Of a DNA stretch of 64,000 nt, positions 60,586 through 64,000 are shown piece after piece. Under the pieces are notes generated by a model. It searched no databases and was not told where the DNA came from. It worked only from the letters and a program-made list of their open reading frames with translations. Source of the stretch: Bolinopsis microptera (Eukaryota; Ctenophora; Tentaculata; Lobata; Bolinopsidae); contig NC_087072.1 in NCBI RefSeq assembly GCF_026151205.1, forward strand, positions 12,498,169-12,562,168, written 5' to 3'. Both the position numbers and the translations under genes were made by a program. How positions within the stretch are numbered: position 1 is the stretch's first letter; each line of letters begins with the position of its first letter.

Positions 60586-61011
60586 TACATTATACAGATA
60601 AACATAATCTTTCGAATTATAATAATGATAACTATAAGCTACGTGTACAGTGTACTCGATATGATAACTCAAAAATATATCCACCAGAAATGCGGTTACA
60701 AGTCAGTGAAAGCAATATTGAGATTTGTTTAATTTAACAAGATTTTTAAAAATCTTCTTGGTAACTGAAGTACAAGTACAACTACATACGGGATTAAACA
60801 GGATTAAACAGGATTAAACATGAAATTACCAGAGAGAACACTAACGGACTCGTCTTGGCTATACAAGGATGAATAAATCAATAAATAAAATTATTAAAAC
60901 TGAATCATTTAAAAATTATTAAAATTTAACCGTTTACAATGTCACGAAAATAAAAGAAGATCGTCTATAATAATTTAAGGTAATACAGTAAATAAAGTTC
61001 GAGTACGAGGA
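60586..61011. other. LINE 3' flank with GGATTAAACA tail
   Basis: Three tandem GGATTAAACA units (60791-60820) are the microsatellite tail of the minus-strand LINE. The ~190 bp between tail and stop codon are its 3' UTR. No other gene is seen. Confidence 0.7.
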
Positions 61012-64000
61012 TTAGGACTTATTTTTAGGATTTCGAAGGTTTGAAGAGTCTGTTAGGTATTTCCCGAATTCTTTTGTGTGACAAGAGTTCATTATGGTCC
61101 TATACTCTTTTAGCATTACAAGGCTTTTCAGGTTATCAGAAAGCTTTGAGCGGAGGGAGTGGTATCCAGGGCATTCAGTTATGACATGATCCTCAGTTTC
61201 TAGGATAGGTGTTTCAAAGAAAGGTAGCTCTTCGAAAAAGCGAATGACGTCTGTGTCTGGAGAGCAGCAAAAACGACACGTTTTCAATGCTGTGTTGTAT
61301 CGATCACTAGTATATCGACCTTTCTCTACCCTCAGATCGTGACTGCTAGAGCGAAGTTTAGCAATGTTAGCTCTCTTAAGCCTGCACGGAGTCTGTAAGT
61401 ACTGTTCTTCACCAAACTCAGGTTTGACCGCGGTGTAGAATGACATCTTCGGCTGGTTGTGAAGATCCTTTTTCCAGTGGTTCACAAAGGTTTCGTGTAT
61501 GTGCTCACGTGCTGCAAGAGCGGGGTGTAGGTTTGGTTTAGCGGAGGTGCTCATCTTGATGATAGTGGACCAAGTGTCATACCAGGTAAGGTTCAGTTGT
61601 TTCTGCTCCTGAAATGTATGGTGCAGAAGTGTGTTCACGTTACCTACTACCGCTTGTGATGCTCTATAGAAGTAGGCAATACATTGAGGGAGGACGGTCA
61701 CTGTCCAGGGGGTTCTTCCTGTGTCGCCGTAACAGAAGTTGTTATTTGCCTTTTTGTGGACACCCAATATCCATTTAAGAATTTTTAGGTGAGTAGATTC
61801 GAGAGCATCTTTTGCTGCTGCTTTTGGGAGACTCACTTCTTGGTTTTTTGAGAGAATGGCTTTCGCGATGTTGGTCGATGGCAGCCAAACAGGGCATCCG
61901 TATGTAGCTGCTGGCTTGACTAAGCTATCGATGAGTTTTAGCATCGTGCTAGTGGAGAGTGCTCTCGTGTCAATAATTCGTCTCATAGAGAAGAACGAGC
62001 GTAGAGCTTTTTTCCTAAGCTCGTCGATTGCTTGTTTGAAGGAACCGTTCAGAGAGAATTGGATTCCAAGGTAGCAGTATTTTCTTACTGGTGCGATGTC
62101 CAAGTTTCCTAGTTTAAATCCGTAAGCACATTTGAGTATTCGTGAGCTTGTGTTAAATACCATCACACTGGTTTTGTTGATGTTCACAGACAACTCCCAC
62201 TTTACGGCATAGTCATGCAAGCAGTTCAGCAGTTCCTGTAAGCTGTCCGCACCCAGCGCTAAGAGGACCAGGTCATCTGCCCAAAGGAGGTGGCTTACTT
62301 TAACACCGTTTAGAAGAGGTACATCCAATTCCTCAATTTGTTCCAGCCTGATGGAGAGCTCGTGGATATAAAGTTTGAAGAGCTCAGGGGACATTGGATG
62401 CCCTTGTTCTGTACCGATCGTGACGTCAATGGCTGCGGAGAGCTTTTGGATCAGCTTGACTCGGGTTGAAGAGTTGTTGTACATGTGACTGATGCATTCG
62501 AAGAATTTGCCTGCTATTCCCATGTTGCTCAACTTGAACAGAAGTGCTTCCCTACATACACTATCGAAAGCCTTGCGATAGTCAACAAAGCATGCGAATA
62601 GTCGCTTCTTCTCTTTCTTGGCGTATTTCTCAATGATTGTATTTAGGGTGAGTATGTGGTCATTACATTGGGCTCCACTCCTGAATCCAAGTTGATAGGG
62701 TCGGTCAGGACAGGCTCTTTCTCTGAATTCGATTAACCGTTTGAGGAGTAGATTCGAAAAGAGTTTACCGAGACAGCTCCCAATTGTTATGGCCCGATAG
62801 TTATCAGGGTTTTGCCGGTCACCCTTCTTATGGAGGGGAGTTGTGATGGAGTTGTTCCAGGGGTAAGTTCCATGCTGGAGGCAGGAGTTGAAGAGTTTTA
62901 CCACGACGAGTTGGAGTTTCTCGTTGGAGTTTTTCAACATTTCGTTGGATATCAGATCATCGGACACACTCTTATTGTTTTTGAGTTTTTTAGTTGCATC
63001 TTTGATTTCCTGTAACGTGAAGTCGCGATTCAGTTCATCGACCAGTTCCTTGGTGAGCTGCGAATTGTTGGACAATGGAGTAGAGGTGACATCGTCCCTT
63101 GAGTGATCGTTCCTACCACACTTCCGGTTGTAGAGATCATTAAAGAATTTGTGGAAGAGGATGAGATCGTAAATGTCGAATGGTTCTTCATCTTTGTACT
63201 GGTCAGATAGCCGTTTGAGTGCTGCCCAGTTTACATCTCCACTTTCGTTTATCTTCTGGTTCATCTCATACAGGAATTTCCCCTTTTTCATCCTCTTAAT
63301 AGCTCGGTATTCCTTTTTTCTGAGGAAGTGCTGGTCACGAAGGAAGTTGCTGTGTGGGTTACTGTTGGCATTTCTGTCGGCTCTGTTGGCCTCCCTTTTA
63401 GCATGTCTACAGCTTTGGTCAAACCACTTTTTCTTACTGGTGCGTTTGCCACTTTTGGTCGTAGTAACAAAATTCGCAAGATTGTGGTATGTTGCAACCA
63501 CGTCTTTATTAAGCTGAGCAGCGTCGTTTGCTGTGTTCACTGGTTGATCAAGGAGGCAGTCCATTTTGTCTTTGAATGACTGATCATTCTGTGCCAGCCG
63601 GAACTTAGTTGCTGTGTCTGCAGAGAGGTTCTCTGATAAGTTCCATTTGAAAGCTTTAGGTGCATCTTGGATATCTGGCGATTCAAGACTGTTAGAAATC
63701 CTTCTTAAAGGGTTTGTCGATATTGACATTGACAGCGCTCTGTGATCGGAATATTGAGAGATGCTCTCAATTTTCAGTTGGCGGACTCTGTCATGAAGAC
63801 TCGTCGAGACGCAAATGTAATCAACTGTGCTGACACCATGCCGCTGAATACAGGTGGGTTCACCGAATATGTCGCCGAGAGTTCTGCCATTTAGGATGAC
63901 TAGGCCTGTCATCTGAAGGAGTTCGATGAAGGGTCGCCCATTCGTGTTTAGCTTTGGGTCTGAGTTATTGCGTTTAGCCAGCTTTTTAGAGAAATGAGCG
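61012..64000 (-). CDS. Non-LTR retrotransposon (LINE) polyprotein, 5' end beyond the window
   Basis: The frame is open from the window edge to the stop at 61012. The reading extends upstream of the Met at 63912 (…NGRPFIELLQ), so the ORF continues past 64000. Visible parts: the C-terminal portion of an APE-type endonuclease (VDYICVS, then YSDHRAL); the reverse transcriptase with motif A CFVDYRKAFDSVC, motif B GTEQGHPMSPELF and catalytic LLWADDLVLL; a thumb/connection region (YCYLGIQF, LIDSLVKPAATYG); and a C-terminal Cys/His cluster (CRFCC...ETEDHVITEC). The protein copies its own RNA at a nicked target. The organisation is that of CR1/L2/Jockey-like LINEs; the exact clade is not determined. 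No stop or frameshift is visible, so this copy may be recent and could be a source element. Confidence 0.9.
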   Translation of the reverse strand, partial: AHFSKKLAKRNNSDPKLNTNGRPFIELLQMTGLVILNGRTLGDIFGEPTCIQRHGVSTVDYICVSTSLHDRVRQLKIESISQYSDHRALSMSISTNPLRRISNSLESPDIQDAPKAFKWNLSENLSADTATKFRLAQNDQSFKDKMDCLLDQPVNTANDAAQLNKDVVATYHNLANFVTTTKSGKRTSKKKWFDQSCRHAKREANRADRNANSNPHSNFLRDQHFLRKKEYRAIKRMKKGKFLYEMNQKINESGDVNWAALKRLSDQYKDEEPFDIYDLILFHKFFNDLYNRKCGRNDHSRDDVTSTPLSNNSQLTKELVDELNRDFTLQEIKDATKKLKNNKSVSDDLISNEMLKNSNEKLQLVVVKLFNSCLQHGTYPWNNSITTPLHKKGDRQNPDNYRAITIGSCLGKLFSNLLLKRLIEFRERACPDRPYQLGFRSGAQCNDHILTLNTIIEKYAKKEKKRLFACFVDYRKAFDSVCREALLFKLSNMGIAGKFFECISHMYNNSSTRVKLIQKLSAAIDVTIGTEQGHPMSPELFKLYIHELSIRLEQIEELDVPLLNGVKVSHLLWADDLVLLALGADSLQELLNCLHDYAVKWELSVNINKTSVMVFNTSSRILKCAYGFKLGNLDIAPVRKYCYLGIQFSLNGSFKQAIDELRKKALRSFFSMRRIIDTRALSTSTMLKLIDSLVKPAATYGCPVWLPSTNIAKAILSKNQEVSLPKAAAKDALESTHLKILKWILGVHKKANNNFCYGDTGRTPWTVTVLPQCIAYFYRASQAVVGNVNTLLHHTFQEQKQLNLTWYDTWSTIIKMSTSAKPNLHPALAAREHIHETFVNHWKKDLHNQPKMSFYTAVKPEFGEEQYLQTPCRLKRANIAKLRSSSHDLRVEKGRYTSDRYNTALKTCRFCCSPDTDVIRFFEELPFFETPILETEDHVITECPGYHSLRSKLSDNLKSLVMLKEYRTIMNSCHTKEFGKYLTDSSNLRNPKNKS

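Overview
The window reads as nuclear DNA of an animal (metazoan). It is AT-rich, has genes split by GT-AG introns, carries TTAGGG-type telomeric repeats, and is crowded with LINEs, SINE-like elements, MITEs and fold-back elements. The gene content (a divergent 7TM receptor, a C2H2 zinc-finger gene, a TATDN2-type TatD nuclease, a carbohydrate sulfotransferase) suits an invertebrate. I could not fix the lineage.

Layout. 1-5.3 kb: the 3' end of a zinc-finger gene (+), a 62-bp minisatellite, and an intronless 7TM receptor (-) whose C-terminus is encoded inside that minisatellite. 6.3-8.16 kb: a MITE, then the 5' part of a LINE reverse transcriptase. 8.16-31.98 kb: what I regard as the main discovery, a DNA transposon of about 23.8 kb. 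Both its ends are inverted copies of a subterminal repeat array (core TGTGGCACTTGCG). It interrupts the LINE ORF, and a 9-bp target duplication (CATCAATCG) lies on both sides. Removing the insertion and one duplicate restores the LINE reading frame in line with a second LINE copy at 61-64 kb.

Inside the giant element is a single 1481-codon ORF. It combines C2H2-like fingers, a SWIM zinc finger, a Zisupton/KDZ-like DDE transposase core and two different cysteine-protease domains, one USP-like and one ULP1-like, each with its catalytic residues visible. Downstream lie a four-exon, apparently intact TATDN2-like nuclease gene and a broken duplicate of its first two coding exons. The rest is older repeats: a LINE chimera, a hAT MITE, a 1.36-kb palindrome with TTAA ends, a SINE and a 76-bp retroposon. 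The inferred logic is that the transposase acts on the terminal arrays. The proteases could act on ubiquitin- or SUMO-type modifications of the transposase or of host chromatin. TATDN2 is either hitch-hiking cargo or a helper nuclease.

31.98-41.8 kb: the 3' half of the split LINE with its TAATCCTGTG tail, a partial duplicate of the receptor's 3' flank, a six-exon sulfotransferase gene (-) whose exon phases add up to 307 codons, and a 2.95-kb fold-back element with 11 TTAGGG units in its loop.

41.8-54 kb: sequence of abnormal composition (long homopolymer runs, strand-skewed blocks, a stretch nearly free of C). It looks like a low-accuracy consensus rather than biology. ORFs there should not be trusted.

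54-64 kb: more MITEs and nested insertions, a 3.1-kb composite fold-back, and a largely open LINE (-) running off the window end.
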